The translations under genes and the position numbers were made by a program. From contig VTFK01000155.1 in the NCBI GenBank assembly GCA_009617715.1, positions 744,001 through 808,000 of the forward strand: a DNA stretch of 64,000 nt, read 5' to 3'. This document shows positions 12,109 to 31,620 of this stretch, one piece after another. Below the pieces are notes generated by a model that was given only the letters and a program-made list of their open reading frames with translations, was not told the origin of the DNA and searched no databases. Source of the stretch: Plectrocnemia conspersa (lineage: Eukaryota; Arthropoda; Insecta; Trichoptera; Polycentropodidae). How positions within the stretch are numbered: the stretch's first letter is position 1; each line of letters starts with the position of its first letter.

Positions 12109-13895
12109 GTAAGTACCGTGTCTGTTTTTTTGCTGTGAAAAAATCAATAATGTGATATGTGATATATCTAAACAGTAAGTTATTTAGGTACCAAAATTTT
12201 CACGCCGCTGTTAAAAGTAAATTAACCAACAATTTTGCGCTGCACTGTAAAGATATCCTTCTCATATTTTTTTTAGTTTCGCTTCCGTGCCTATGGATTA
12301 GGTTGTAACAAAAATGATTGATGTTTTTATTTTTTGGAATTTCAGCAATATGTTAATATTATTTTTAATTGCATTTTTCGTTCTGTATTTTGGTAGCACC
12401 GAATTTATTTTTGTTATTAATTTTGCTTCAAATGAGTGCCACACTACTTAAATAAAACCAAAAGCCGTTACAAAGTTTGTTCTGAACATATTTTACGAAG
12501 CAAAAAGGCAACGAAAAGTGGATTCTTCAAAATAGAAAGCGGTTCCTTAAAAATGGAAAAAATATGGCTTTAATGCATTTCGCAAAACCAAAATTACACC
12601 AAAAGATAATTGTGGCCTGCGCACGGTATAATTCACTACATTTTCGAATCTTGGCGAAAGCATTACATCAAAGTTATTGTCAAGATATCGACAAAATGCA
12701 ATATTAACTTCGGTATTTTCTCCCCTCACAGGGCAATCGAAAGATTAAATTCTTTTGCATTACAATGCATAACCATGGTGCATTTGGGAATGCTAATCCA
12801 TGACACATTGTTTATGCATTCCTATGTCTATAACGATTGTTTTTTCCTCTGGATGTTACGAGGGTTAACCGTAGTGGTTCATTCAGTGTCAGTCTACTGT
12901 GTAATCGTTACTGCGGGTTACCCTTTTTTATATCACAAAATTGTCAAGTTACATTATTGTAATTATCGCTTGGTTATGGTATTTACTACGCGAGTGTGTG
13001 AAGACTCCCTCCCACACACATCTTTGCATTAATTGGTGATCGCCACACTATTAGGGCCGCGTAGTGAAAATTTTTACACTCTCCTCAAATTATTGAATAA
13101 GAAAATAGTTATAAGATATATTATATATCTGTTTATTTTTAAAATTTTGATGACCACAGTTATATATTTTTTTGAAATTAATGAAAAGGAGATGAATTTG
13201 TATAATTTAAGTATTTGTTTTAAAAATATTTTTCTTCCAAATCTCGCTTATCTATTTTACTATGAATTACAACAATGATATCTTTAAAAAAAATGATAGA
13301 ATTATCTCGCGTTTACTTGAATTTATCAAAATTTGTTAGAATTTCTGTGTACTATAACATAACTTTATTGAAATTATTGCATATTATTTATGTGCATTTT
13401 TATATTATTATAAAAAAAGGGCAGTTTTAAATGTCGATATATAAAGACGATTACGTTACATACTAAACTAAAGAATTTCGTATAATTTATATATATTTAC
13501 AACAATTTACAACTTATAATATTTATTGATTTTTCATGTCGCTTTAGTTTATAGTCTACGCAAATTATTCAGAATTAATTCATAGTACACAATAATTAAA
13601 GCTATTAAGAAAATTCTGGAAATTGCTGTTATATTGAATTTTCATGTGGGTCCGAATATCATTTAAAAAATGTAGCACTATGATTTAAAAATGGAGTATA
13701 ATATTTTAGGCAGTTATCGACCGAATCATTTATTGATTTTTTTTAACATAAAGTATTAATAGCTACTAATGAGTCTACCTGTATGTTTATAATGTCGATA
13801 TTTTAAAAATTATCTAGTACATACTAACTATACGCGATAGCGTTTCTTTATCTCATGAGATAATACTTTTTTCAGAGCTGAAGATAAAATACGGG
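12109..13895. other. AT-rich stretch, probably intron upstream of the GTPase coding exons
   Basis: I see no gene here. The 140-codon frame at 12610-13032 has no recognisable domain and mixed composition, and is judged spurious. The segment ends in a clean TTTTTTCAG acceptor at 13875 before the GTPase start. Confidence 0.5.
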
Positions 13896-14744
13896 ATGGA
13901 AAACGGAAGAATTAGGCCATTCAAAATTACCACCGTCGGAGATGGAATGGTTGGGAAAACATGCTTGCTCATTACTTTCACTGCGAAACAGTTTCCAACT
14001 GAATACGTCCCAACGGTGTAAGAACACACTGCTGTTATGAATTATGTATGCTTAATGTAAATGTAATTTATATTTTATTTATTTTCAGTTTTGATAATTA
14101 TTCCGATAACATAACTGTAGATGAAAATCAATATAATATGACATTATGGGACACCGCTGGACAAGAAGACTATGAAAGACTACGGCCGCTTTCATATCCG
14201 AATGTATGATAGTTTGAAAATAAAATTTAATTTAGTGATATTTTAATTTAGTTATCATATTACAATAATTTCAGACAAATTGCTTCATCATGTGCTATTC
14301 CATATCTAACCGGGCTTCATACGAAAATATCATGTCCAAATGGTATCCTGAAATAAAACACTTTTCAGCTTCCACACCTATTGTATTAGTAGGTATGGTA
14401 TTGTCAATTTTATTATTTTATTTCATTTAAACATATAACTAATAATTAAAAATTAAAATTTTAGCTACAAAGAAAGACTTAAGAGATTCGAGTCCCAGCG
14501 ATAATCTTATTACTACAGCGGAGGGCAAAAGGCTGAAGAAAAAGATGAAGTATGATTATTGTCATTATTTTATATTTAATTTTTGATAAAATTATTATAT
14601 TCTCTTGTACTATTTAGAGCCGCTAGCTTCATTGAATGTTCAGCTCTAAGTCGAGAAGGTCTCGAAGATGTGTTCAGAGAAGCCATAAGAGCCGCAGTAA
14701 GAAGAGAACAACCAGTATCGGCGAAAACTTGTATACTTTTATAG
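13896..14744 (+). CDS. RhoL: Rho-family small GTPase, RhoL-type
   Basis: Five coding exons join in frame: 13896-14017, 14089-14203, 14275-14392, 14465-14549 and 14618-14744, 188 residues. It is a membrane-anchored GTP switch for actin and cell migration. The P-loop is GDGMVGKTC, switch I is YVPTVFDNY, and switch II is [18 protein letters not shown]. The C-terminus CILL is a CaaX box whose final Leu predicts geranylgeranylation. The segment between the TKxD box (here TKKDLRD) and ECSAL is about eight residues shorter than in Rac/Cdc42, so the Rho insert helix is reduced; I recall the same shortening in Drosophila RhoL, which supports this call over Rac, Cdc42 or Mtl. The usual Gly before TKxD is Ala (VLVATKKD), with the codon split across a junction. 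The start ATG follows the acceptor closely. Confidence 0.88.
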
Positions 14745-17244
14745 TCATACATAAAACATGTTTATAGATATGCATTGTGGAAATGTTTATTAAATCAGTA
14801 TAACATGCTCTTTGAAATGTATTATTATAATGCTTAGTCAAGTCAATGATAATATTAAATAAATTTTATTTACTATATTATCGTGTAAAAAAATTATATT
14901 GCCAAAGAAATCATAATCAATTTTGTATAAAACATGTAAATATTAATTTTATTATGCAAATATTTATTATATGAGTAGGTTTACTGACAGTATTTCATTA
15001 TAGCAGTATTATTGTGTTTAGTTTATGTTACTTTTGATTTAAAAATATAAAAAATTTGTACTACTAACAATTTTGTAAAACCGTTTTAAAGACAACATAA
15101 ATTATTTACAATATAGAACCCTTTTAGTTTTGTTTTATGACATAATTATTATGTAAGAGTAAAATACTCAGTTATACATAAAAACATATAAATGTATGCT
15201 AATAAAAATATTGTTAGTTGTATTTTTATAGTTGTTAAACCACAATTATATTAAATAGTTTTATGGCTAAAACAACAAGCCAGGAAAGTTTTTTTTTTTT
15301 TACATTTGTATAACGAAATATTATTAATGAAATATATTAAAAAAAAATTCTGTTTTGATAGTAATTTTCTATATATGTAAAATTAGTATTATAAAATGTA
15401 AAACCAATGGCAAAAAGAAATTTAAACGATTAATCGTAATCAGTGCTCGTATTATTATTTATTAGCAAATAAGAAACAATTAACGATAACTCAAATAAAA
15501 ACCACATGAAAAAGTTACAATGTTTAATTAGTTTTCATTTTGAACGTAAAAAAATTTAAACCACATGGAATAGTTGTATTTCTTTTAATTAAAATTGACT
15601 ATAATACCTAGATCTACAACAATAAAAATTATATGGTACAAATTTTATTTCAAATCATAACGTTTTAATAATAAAAAAATTTAATAAATTAAAAAATTAA
15701 AAGCTAAAAAACCCTAATATTATTTAAAAGTAAGACATCAAAACTTTAAAACCGATTATCTTTTTTAGATGTGTAATAAACATTTTTCCGTTATTTATAA
15801 ACAGTTTTTCATTCTAATTTCTTAGAATGAACTAGTTGTAATCATATAAACTGATGAACTGATTATAACCATTTACAATAGCTTAATCCTGAAGCAAGGT
15901 TTTACTATTTCATTTTATATCTCACTTGATTTTATTATTTAACATTACATTTGAAGTATTACGAATTATCACTTACTTCATAAAATATTATTATTCTTTA
16001 TTTAAAAAACAGGTGAATAACTTTTATAATTTATTTTGGTCATGATCGTTACAAATGTCATTTTGCAAGTAAACTTGACATCGAAAATAAAATTATCTAA
16101 GATCATACGATTGTAAATGAAGTACAATCGAATACTTCACACCTGAATCGATTAAATACATAATTTTATATGTAAAAGTTACAAATATTTAGGATGAATT
16201 TTATAAACAAATTCTATAAACGTGCGGAATTACGTATTGAAAATTCAGATTCTGATATGTTAAAAACGAAAATTGACAAAAATTAATTAAATCGTGTAAT
16301 GTGAAAATAAGTTGATGCGATACGGAAAAAATACTGACCCGTCGTTAAAGGGTTTTAACATAGAATATTATAAAACGACTAGGAGTCGATGACTCACCGG
16401 ATTCGGACCATAATGCGTTTTGAATTTCTGGATATAAATTGTCATTAAAATGGTAAATAAATGATGTAAGTCTTGACCTCTTGACGCAAGACTGTGTATA
16501 ATATTTCCGTTTTGTGTGAATGGATTGTTCTACGTTATTAATATATAGATAGGCATCCGTTATTAATATATAGATAGGCATCCCGATTCCAAGGGCCTGC
16601 ATGCGCTTCCTGCCCTCGTGGCTAAGTAGTTACGCCACTACAAACATCCCATGCTAATATGGCGTCAATAAGTTTTGAGTGGTAATATTATCGTATTTTG
16701 AGGTGAAATAATTGATGATTGATTTTCTGAAATCGAAAAATTCGTGGTTAAACTTATTTTTGATTGAAAATAATTCGCTAGACATGTCAATTAGCACCAC
16801 ATCCAATAACCTAATATTGATAAGACAGTTTCTTAAAATAGTCCCAGAATTGGTAAAAAAATGGAAATCGTTCAATATTAATTATATATCCCAATCTGGG
16901 AATGCGTTTTACAACAAAACATACAATATTTTAAATAAACAATAATTAATGATTAAATTTACAAGTATTTGTAAGATCTTAAAATATTTATTATTTTTGG
17001 CTGTCCATAAATGGTGAAGTTCATAAATATCACAAATTTATTTAAAAAAAAAAAAAAAAAATATAATTATTATTCTAGTCTATGATATTAAATGCAATTT
17101 ATGCATTCAACATAGACTAGTGTAGAGACAACATTAAAATTTGATGTGTTAGCGCTTATTTTAGCGTTTATAGTAACGCTTCCGTCAAGCCGTTTAACGC
17201 CTTTTATAAAATTGACAACCGACAGTCAACCTTACCGGCGTGCG
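14745..17244. other. Intergenic, very AT-rich
   Basis: This is the 3' UTR of the GTPase and then spacer. A 25-bp unit (containing ATATATAGATAGGCATCC) is duplicated at about 16534-16583. Near 16615-16640 TGGCTAAGTAGTTACGCC resembles a tRNA A-box without a following B-box. A pair of 10-11 bp inverted repeats (CTAGTCTATG / CATAGACTAG) flanks about 17076-17120, just upstream of cyclin C. No coding exon is supported. Confidence 0.6.
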
Positions 17245-18191
17245 ATGGCTGGTAACTTTTGGCAGAGTTCACACCACCAGCAATGGATTTTAGATAAACA
17301 AGACTTGATCAGAGACCGCCAGCACGATCTAGGCATCCTCTCGGAGGAGGAGTACCAGAAAATATTTAACTTTTTCGCCAGCCTCATTCAGGTTCTGGGC
17401 GAACAGTTGAAACTTCGGCAGCAAGTCATAGCGACGGCCACCGTATACTTCAAACGATTCTACGCCAGAAACTCGCTCAAGTGCATCGACCCACTCCTGC
17501 TGGCACCCACGTGTATCTTCCTGTCATCGAAAGTCGAAGAGTTCGGCGTGATATCAAATTCGCGCCTAATTACCACCTGTCAGACTGTGATAAAGAATAG
17601 ATTCGGTTATGCTTATGGACAGCAAGAGTTCCCTTACAGAACCAATCACATATTAGAGTGTGAATTTTACCTTCTTGAGAATTTGGACTGTTGTCTCATA
17701 GTTTATCAGCCGTACAGGCCGTTGTTGCTATTTGTGCAAGACATCGGGACTGAAGAGCAACTTTTGACTGTCGCGTGGAGAATAGTCAATGATTCGTTAA
17801 GAACTGACGTTAGTTTGTTATACCCTCCATACCAGGTAATTGATTATGCTGCGTTTCGTTTTATTTATTTTACTAAGCAATACTTACCAAAATATTCGAA
17901 AATGTTTAGATTGCCATTGGATGTTTACATATTGCTTGTGTAATCTTACAAAAAGAACTGAAGGGCTGGTTTGCAGAGTTGAATGTAGACATGGAAAAAG
18001 TAAATATCGAATATATAATATATACACTGTGTAAACATAAACTCTAATTGTTGATATTGTTGTTTTAGGTACAAGAAATTGTGAGATCGATAACAAATTT
18101 ATATGAAATGTGGCGAAGTTATGATGAAAAAAAGGAAATACAAGCTCTCCTCGCAAAGATGCCTAAACCCAAAGCCGCCCCTCAACGATAA
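17245..18191 (+). CDS. CycC: Cyclin C, partner of CDK8 in the Mediator kinase module
   Basis: Three coding exons join in frame: 17245-17835, 17910-17999 and 18069-18191, 267 residues, the normal family length. The protein starts MAGNFWQSSHHQQWILDKQD, the almost invariant N-terminus of metazoan cyclin C, and has two cyclin boxes: the first carries LRQQVIATATVYFKRFYAR and CIDPLLLAPTCIFLSSKVEE, the second starts after LLYPPYQ and continues IAIGCLHIACVILQK in exon 2. It ends PKPKAAPQR. With CDK8, Med12 and Med13 it regulates RNA polymerase II transcription in the nucleus. The frame is open for 33 codons upstream, but the ATG in GCGATGG has a good context and matches the family start, so it is chosen. 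It is convergent with the minus-strand gene at 19146. Confidence 0.97.
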
Positions 18192-19145
18192 CTTTGAAAT
18201 ATTCCTTTTTTAATGATGCTAAAATCTAAACTAGAATATAATTTAATTGTATCGTAAACTAATTTATGATAAACAATTTATTATTGTCATTTTTGCATAG
18301 CTGTTGATTTAATGTGACTCGTTTATAAACAATATGACATACTTTTAGCAAGAATATAAGTATGTTATCATTTTAACTCTGGGTGTTATTTTTGATAAAT
18401 AAAAAAATATTAGTTAAAACGATTACCACAATTACTCTTGCGAAATGATGATGAAGACTGGATTACATTTCATATAATAGTATTATAACAATATTTATTT
18501 ACTTATGTTTACGACCTGGATCACACATTTGTGTATAAAATGCTAGTTCTTTTAATCGAGCTAATAAAAATATATATATATTTTTCAATGTATCTAATAA
18601 GAACTCGGCTTTTATTGACTGCGAACCCGTGTATGTAATAGTTAAAATATTTACAAATATAGCAAAATTAAATTAAATCTATTTTTCAATTATATTTAAT
18701 AATTCATATAATCCCTACCGCAACTTGTTGGTTGTATAATTTTGTCACAGATATTTCAATATGTAAAATTACACGCTGATTTCAAATAATCGATAAATGT
18801 TTCCAAAAAGCACGAGCGTGATTCTAAATACAAATATATTGTATAATAGTTATATCTTGGAAGAAAAATTTTGCATAATGCAATTAATTAAAAATATTGT
18901 CATTTTATGAATGCATTTTTCAAAGTTAAAGGTGATACTACATAAACGAAATGTGGTTTTATTAATTTTATTATCATTGCTTTTCTTATTGACAAAATAA
19001 AAAATATATAAAACTAAAAAATCATACTTAATGACATAATAATGTTGAACAGGCACACAGGATATTAGTTGGTTTTTAATTTGTAATATAGACACTAGAG
19101 TGTTTTTATTAATTTAATTTAAAAAATTATAATTATAAAAAGTAT
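18192..19145. other. Convergent intergenic spacer between cyclin C and the GPALPP1-like gene
   Basis: This holds AT-rich 3' UTR sequence from both sides, with candidate AATAAA-like signals near 18395-18402. No gene is seen. Confidence 0.6.
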
Positions 19146-26816
<7,671 letters not shown>

Positions 26817-27170
26817 GGCTGAAACGTAAGAAAAGCAATTATAAAATACATAAATTTTAATTGAAAATATTGTACAAAATAAAAAATATTTTTGTACATT
26901 TTTTCAAAACAGAAAGGCAAGGAAGATAGGTATAGAATATTCCTTTAGTTTTTAATATTTTTATTTTACTTGCTTACTTAGTAAAAGAAACAAAGTAAAG
27001 GTTGGTGTATTTAGTACGATGAAAATAAATTTACACATTTTTTTTGTAAAACTTTACTATAATTATATCATCAATATATAAATTCGGATGTTTAATTCTA
27101 CAGATTGTAAAAATAAGATGCTAACAAGCTAGGACTAGATTTATTCGGCTATCACGTCTATTTAGCAAAA

Positions 27171-28160
27171 CTATACAAACATCTTTTTGATCTTCTTAAA
27201 ACTGTAACTCAACGACTTAATAAAACCAGCAGGTAAAATCGCTTTAATAGACTGTGTTACACTTGAATTCCATACTATATTTTGCAATGCACGTTGCACA
27301 ATTTTGTTGGAGTTTTTTGACGAAACGGCTTTTAACGTGTCAGTCTCCGATGTTGAGTCGTTCTTGGATGCTATTTTGAGCACAGTCTTCCGAAGATGAG
27401 ACGGTAAGTTGGATAAGTGTTGATATTTCGCATCCGACGACACATCCTGTGTTATCTTATCTTCGGTTCGCTGTATAAAATCTTTGAGGCGCATTAAAGG
27501 TTGTTCGTATAGTAGATGGAATTCTTCTATTTGAGGCATGACTATGTTTTTTACTTTGTTTTTGTTTTCACCGAATATCATCCGAAAGTCGCCGGAGTAA
27601 CTCAAATTGGACACGGCGTAGTATAGATCGTATGGTGAAAATCGCTCAGGAAGGAGTAGCAACGCAGCTCGGACGGCAGAGTCTAGGTTTGATTCTAATG
27701 CGCCTTTTAAGCTGACATCGCTGGGTTCTAAGATGGGAGTGACCGGTTTATGGAGCCGGCCGGCTAGATAGAGATATCTCCATTGAGTCAAATCCTCTAC
27801 GAGGTCTTCAGCGGTGATCGCGCCGTATTTGAACGTGAGGTCGAGTTCGGGTAACGGTATCAGTGTGTTATAGTAGACTTTGGCGGCTAACGAGCGTTGA
27901 TAGCGGGCCACCGCCGCGGGGCCCAGGGCGCCTAGGGCCGAGTAGTGGCGGCGGTTGCGCCGTAAGTTGTCGGCGTGCCAGGCGGCGGCGTCGGCCACTA
28001 CCACCAAAAGGTCCAGCATCGGCGTCTCGCTCTTCGAGCGGCCCGCTTGCGGCTTCGCCGCCGAGCCGTACGCCCAGCACGCCACCGCCGGGGGCAGCCG
28101 CTGCAGCACGGCGAAGCCCGCGGCTCCCGCGACCTTCACACCCACCTGAGCAGCGCTCAT
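27171..28160 (-). CDS. TAMM41: TAMM41, mitochondrial CDP-diacylglycerol synthase (Tam41 family)
   Basis: An intronless frame of 329 residues. Tam41 enzymes convert phosphatidic acid and CTP to CDP-diacylglycerol on the matrix side of the inner membrane, the first step toward cardiolipin. Family landmarks are in order: WAYGSA...QAGRS near residue 30 (nucleotidyltransferase-like motif), MLDLLVVVAD, AWHADNLRRNRRHYS, ALGP, VYYNTLI, KYGAITAEDLVEDL, LYLAGRLHKPV, LLLPERFSPYDLYY, LSYSGDFRMIFGENKNKV, and a basic C-terminus SLSYSFKKIKKMF. The usual YGSG reads YGSA here. The 5' half is strikingly GC-rich against AT-rich surroundings, creating long shadow frames on both strands. The start ATG at 28160 gives the family's usual short lead before YGS. 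It is head-to-head with the membrin gene and follows GPALPP1 in tandem. Confidence 0.96.
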   Translation of the reverse strand: MSAAQVGVKVAGAAGFAVLQRLPPAVACWAYGSAAKPQAGRSKSETPMLDLLVVVADAAAWHADNLRRNRRHYSALGALGPAAVARYQRSLAAKVYYNTLIPLPELDLTFKYGAITAEDLVEDLTQWRYLYLAGRLHKPVTPILEPSDVSLKGALESNLDSAVRAALLLLPERFSPYDLYYAVSNLSYSGDFRMIFGENKNKVKNIVMPQIEEFHLLYEQPLMRLKDFIQRTEDKITQDVSSDAKYQHLSNLPSHLRKTVLKIASKNDSTSETDTLKAVSSKNSNKIVQRALQNIVWNSSVTQSIKAILPAGFIKSLSYSFKKIKKMFV

Positions 28161-28621
28161 CGCCGGTCACCGCGCAAGAGATCGGAGTTGCTCGTCTCCG
28201 CAGTCGCTGTCACTTCGCGGGGCTGCCATTGTACAAAAATCGGCAACCGTAAAAAAATATTTAATTGTCGAAGTCGATAAAAAACATATACTGCATACCA
28301 GTTGACTCTTAAAATAATATACACATTATAATATGTTATGTACCATTATAGCGTGCTTCAATTATTAGTTTAAAGGTGGTGCGCCTAGTTTTAGTTCATT
28401 TTTTGAAATTTAACATTTAATGATTATAAAAATTCGGAAACCTGGTAAAAAATATTTTTATACAAAAAATATTATTACAGCATTTCGCACAAGTGCTCCT
28501 CGACGCTTTTTTAAACGTGTACTTTTATTATTTTAAATGGACGAAATATTGTGACTTATGACTACATATAATAAAATACAAATAATACACGTGTCCGTCA
28601 GACAGCTGTCAGTTCATCGAA
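28161..28621. promoter_or_regulatory. Shared bidirectional promoter region between TAMM41 and membrin
   Basis: The two start codons face away from each other across 461 bp. The TAMM41 side (28161-28230) continues the CG-rich block of its first codons, while the rest is AT-rich. No TATA box stands out on either strand. Joint regulation is inferred from arrangement only. Confidence 0.5.
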
Positions 28622-29626
28622 ATGGAGGCTCTTTACCACCAAACTAGTCGACTTATCCAAGAAACGCAATCATATTTTCAAAACCTTGAACGAAAACCCC
28701 CGAATTCTGAAGAAATCGAAAATGAAATCCAATCGAAAATTGATGCAATTAGTTCGTAAGTTCAAATTACTTTATATTTATTTTGCTACCTTGACTCCCA
28801 TCGTTGAAAAAGTGAGAAGATCTATTACTATCGGACAATCATGATTCTTCGGACATGACTTGTTAACGCAAGTAGTTATTCTATAGTTATAAAATTTTTA
28901 TTCTTTGATTTTAAATAAATATTATGTAATTGAAAAGTTTGATAATAAAAAAGTGAATAAGACTAGTAATATTATTAATTGTTTTGCTAGGAACTGTGAC
29001 AGGCTTGATATTTTAATTTTCAAAGCGCCAGTAACCCAAAGACAGATTGCGAAGATGAGATGTGATCAACTGAAATATGATAATAGACATATCCAAGTAA
29101 GTTACATTTACTTTTCCTAAATTATATTGTTTGTCTAATCTATTTTTTTCTTTAGGCAGCTCTGAACTCTATCCGAGAGAGAAGAAACAGAGTGAGGAAG
29201 GAATTAGAAGAACGAGAGCAACTTCTGAGCAGAAGATTCACTTCGAACGATTCTCAAGATCATACGATTCAAGTCGATTCGAGCACTGCTCAATATCAAT
29301 CGCTCCAAAGTGCACATCGCGGAGTTGATGATATGCTAATGACGGGTAATGAATATTAAGCATAAATTAATTCATCAATCAAATGTAAATATAACTTTTA
29401 TAATTATATTTTATTAGGTTCTAACGTTCTCAGCAATTTAAGAAATCAACGTGAAACTTTGAAAGGAGCTCACCGAAGACTTATAGATATTGTTAACAAT
29501 TTGGGTTTATCGAACACGACAATAACTTTAATTGAAAAACGTGCAAGACAAGACAAACTTATTCTGATCGGTGGAATGTTGCTTACATTGTCTGTTATTG
29601 GTATTGTTATCAAGTATTTTACATAA
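28622..29626 (+). CDS. Membrin / GOSR2, Golgi Qb-SNARE
   Basis: Four coding exons join in frame: 28622-28755, 28991-29096, 29156-29345 and 29418-29626, 212 residues, matching the family length. It starts [19 protein letters not shown], has the linker [19 protein letters not shown], then [12 protein letters not shown], the SNARE motif ([20 protein letters not shown] ... [18 protein letters not shown]), and the conserved [20 protein letters not shown] leading into a C-terminal membrane anchor that ends KYFT. In ER-to-Golgi and intra-Golgi traffic it pairs with syntaxin 5, Bet1 and Ykt6/Sec22. Short introns show normal GT-AG sites. The extra frames at 28905 and 29131 are parts of exons 2 and 3 in or out of frame. 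Confidence 0.95.
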
Positions 29627-29665
29627 ATAGATTTATACACAACTGTCATTTAATATAAAAAAAGG

Positions 29666-29804
29666 CCGGGTGGTGCGATACTTTCCTTCTCGCTCGCTCG
29701 CGTGTTAAGTGACAAGAGTAAGTGAGAGATAAGGGCATGCTGTCCGCATTACTTAACACGCGAGCGAGCGAGCGAAAGGGAAACTATCTTACCGTACGTT
29801 CCTG
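29666..29804. mobile_element. Foldback MITE, copy 1 of a family also present at 41602-41757
   Basis: Internal arms CGCTCGCTCGCGTGTTAAGT and ACTTAACACGCGAGCGAGCG are exact reverse complements around a short centre containing GTGAGAGATAAGGGCATG. The right end GTACGTTCCTG matches the GTACGCGCCTG end of copy 2, and GTGAGAGATAAGGGC is shared by both. The left terminus is less clear, and I could not fix a target duplication. It lies 40 bp after the membrin stop codon, so it may be part of that transcript's 3' UTR, where it would form a strong hairpin. Confidence 0.7.
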
Positions 29805-30062
29805 ATATATACATATACATATGTATAATGTAATTGAAAAGAATAGTTCATCATCATTCCATAAAGGATGTTCATTAGTATTTTATAAAGTAAAAATGTT
29901 GTGATGAAATTTCTACTATCATTGCAAAATATTTATCATATATTTATATCTTATGTATAACTTCCGATTTTTAATTTTATATAAATTTAATAAAAAATGT
30001 GTCAAGTTATTTTGTAATACAGTTCGACCATATTTTAGGCTAATGAAAGGGTAAATTCTTAT

Positions 30063-30157
30063 TATGGTTCAGTTTAAAAAATTGTTGAGTAAATAAAACT
30101 TCTATGGTTCAGTTTAAAAAATTGTTGAGTAAATAAAAAATTGTTGAGTAAATAAAT
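30063..30157. repeat. Tandem repeat, 40-bp unit
   Basis: TATGGTTCAGTTTAAAAAAT.. is repeated twice, followed by a third partial copy of its second half (ATTGTTGAGTAAATAAA). Confidence 0.85.
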
Positions 30158-31620
30158 CATGTGTTAGTATTTATTTCAGTTCATTAATTGCAGCAGGATT
30201 TCATATGTATTTTAAACTATAATAGTTTTGTTAACTTATATTAAAAATAATTGGGTGCGATTTATCGGAATTATTTTAAGAAATATGTGTAAATACTTTG
30301 TTTCATAAAACGAATTGTTTGTGAATTATAATAATAAAAACTGAGCATTAAATAACTATATCTATCTTCAATAAAAAATATTAGGGTATAATTGGCAATA
30401 ATGTGACATCACATGGTCAATACTTGGTCACTCATCCAAGTATATATATTGCTCATTTAAATCATCCTCAAATTAATTGCGTAATATCACTGATTCATAT
30501 GTTTAATGAAGAATATTAATATATGATCTATAAACTAGCCTAAATTATTATAATGTGTAAAATTATGTATGTTATAGAAAATTATGTTTGAATTTTAATG
30601 TTTGTACATAAATAGATCTAAATCATAAATATTACTTTGTATTATACTGTATTTATTAAAATTAATCAACGTTTCACTGATAACATTATCAAAGTTTGGA
30701 TTATTGAGTTTGCCCTGCATTAGAATGAAAATAATAAATATCGTTAAAATGGGAAATATTGTAAAATAAATGCAAATAACTTAATTTTATGTGTAGTTGT
30801 GAGATTTATATTTCATGGAATGATTTTAATATGTACGTATAAAATAATCGCATACAAGGTTATTGAAATCAATTTGCAAAATATGGTTAGAAATTAGTGT
30901 TATTAATTATAATGGTTTTAAAATTGATAGAATTGTGATATATTGTTAAAATAAATAAACTATATTTTAATTTCACTGATTTATGTTTTAATATTGAGAT
31001 TCTATCTAATTCACTGATTTATATCATAAAAATGTATTATGTATTTATAAAATAAATATATGTATTCTGACTACGTACAACTTTTTTTACATCAACAATA
31101 TATAATATAGTCATTGATTTTGCATTATGTAGATAAATCTGTATATTGTAAGCGATGTTTTATATGTATTGATAACACATCAATAAAAAATCATGACAAT
31201 AATAAATGAGCTAGTCTTGTGTGGGATGCATGTATAATAAATTGTATATAAAACAAATATATTTAAAATAAAACACTAGTATGGTTAAATATGTAGAATT
31301 ATTTTATCCACACCGAAATAAAATAATTTTTTAATATTTCTCTCTTATTACCAAGTTTATTTTATTCATATCGCTTATTTAAAACTGTATTTCTGATAAT
31401 TTATTATATGGATAGGCTGAAATTGTAAATTATTTGGTATTAAAATAACTCCTAAGTATTCACATATGTTGAACCCTTGTTAAAAAACATTTTCCTTTAT
31501 ATATTATACATTCAAAAATACTCATTTATATGTAAGGAGAAATCATTATTCACTCAGTGTTGAATTGTCGTGCAAAGGGATAACACCTTGTAAAATTCTT
31601 TGTGGTGTTCAATAGTTGAT

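Larger units (their letters stand above)
29627..31620. other. 3' UTR of membrin and AT-rich spacer
   Basis: Contains a foldback MITE at 29666-29804 and a tandem repeat at 30063-30157, both listed separately. The remainder is very AT-rich with numerous AATAAA hexamers and no supported exon. Confidence 0.6.

Noticed and set aside
12610..13032. 140-codon plus-strand frame
   Set aside because: No domain, no splice support, composition like translated non-coding DNA; lies in the presumed 5' intron of the GTPase gene.
27863..28280. Plus-strand and second minus-strand frames of 64-129 codons rich in Pro/Arg/Ala
   Set aside because: Shadows of the GC-rich 5' half of TAMM41.
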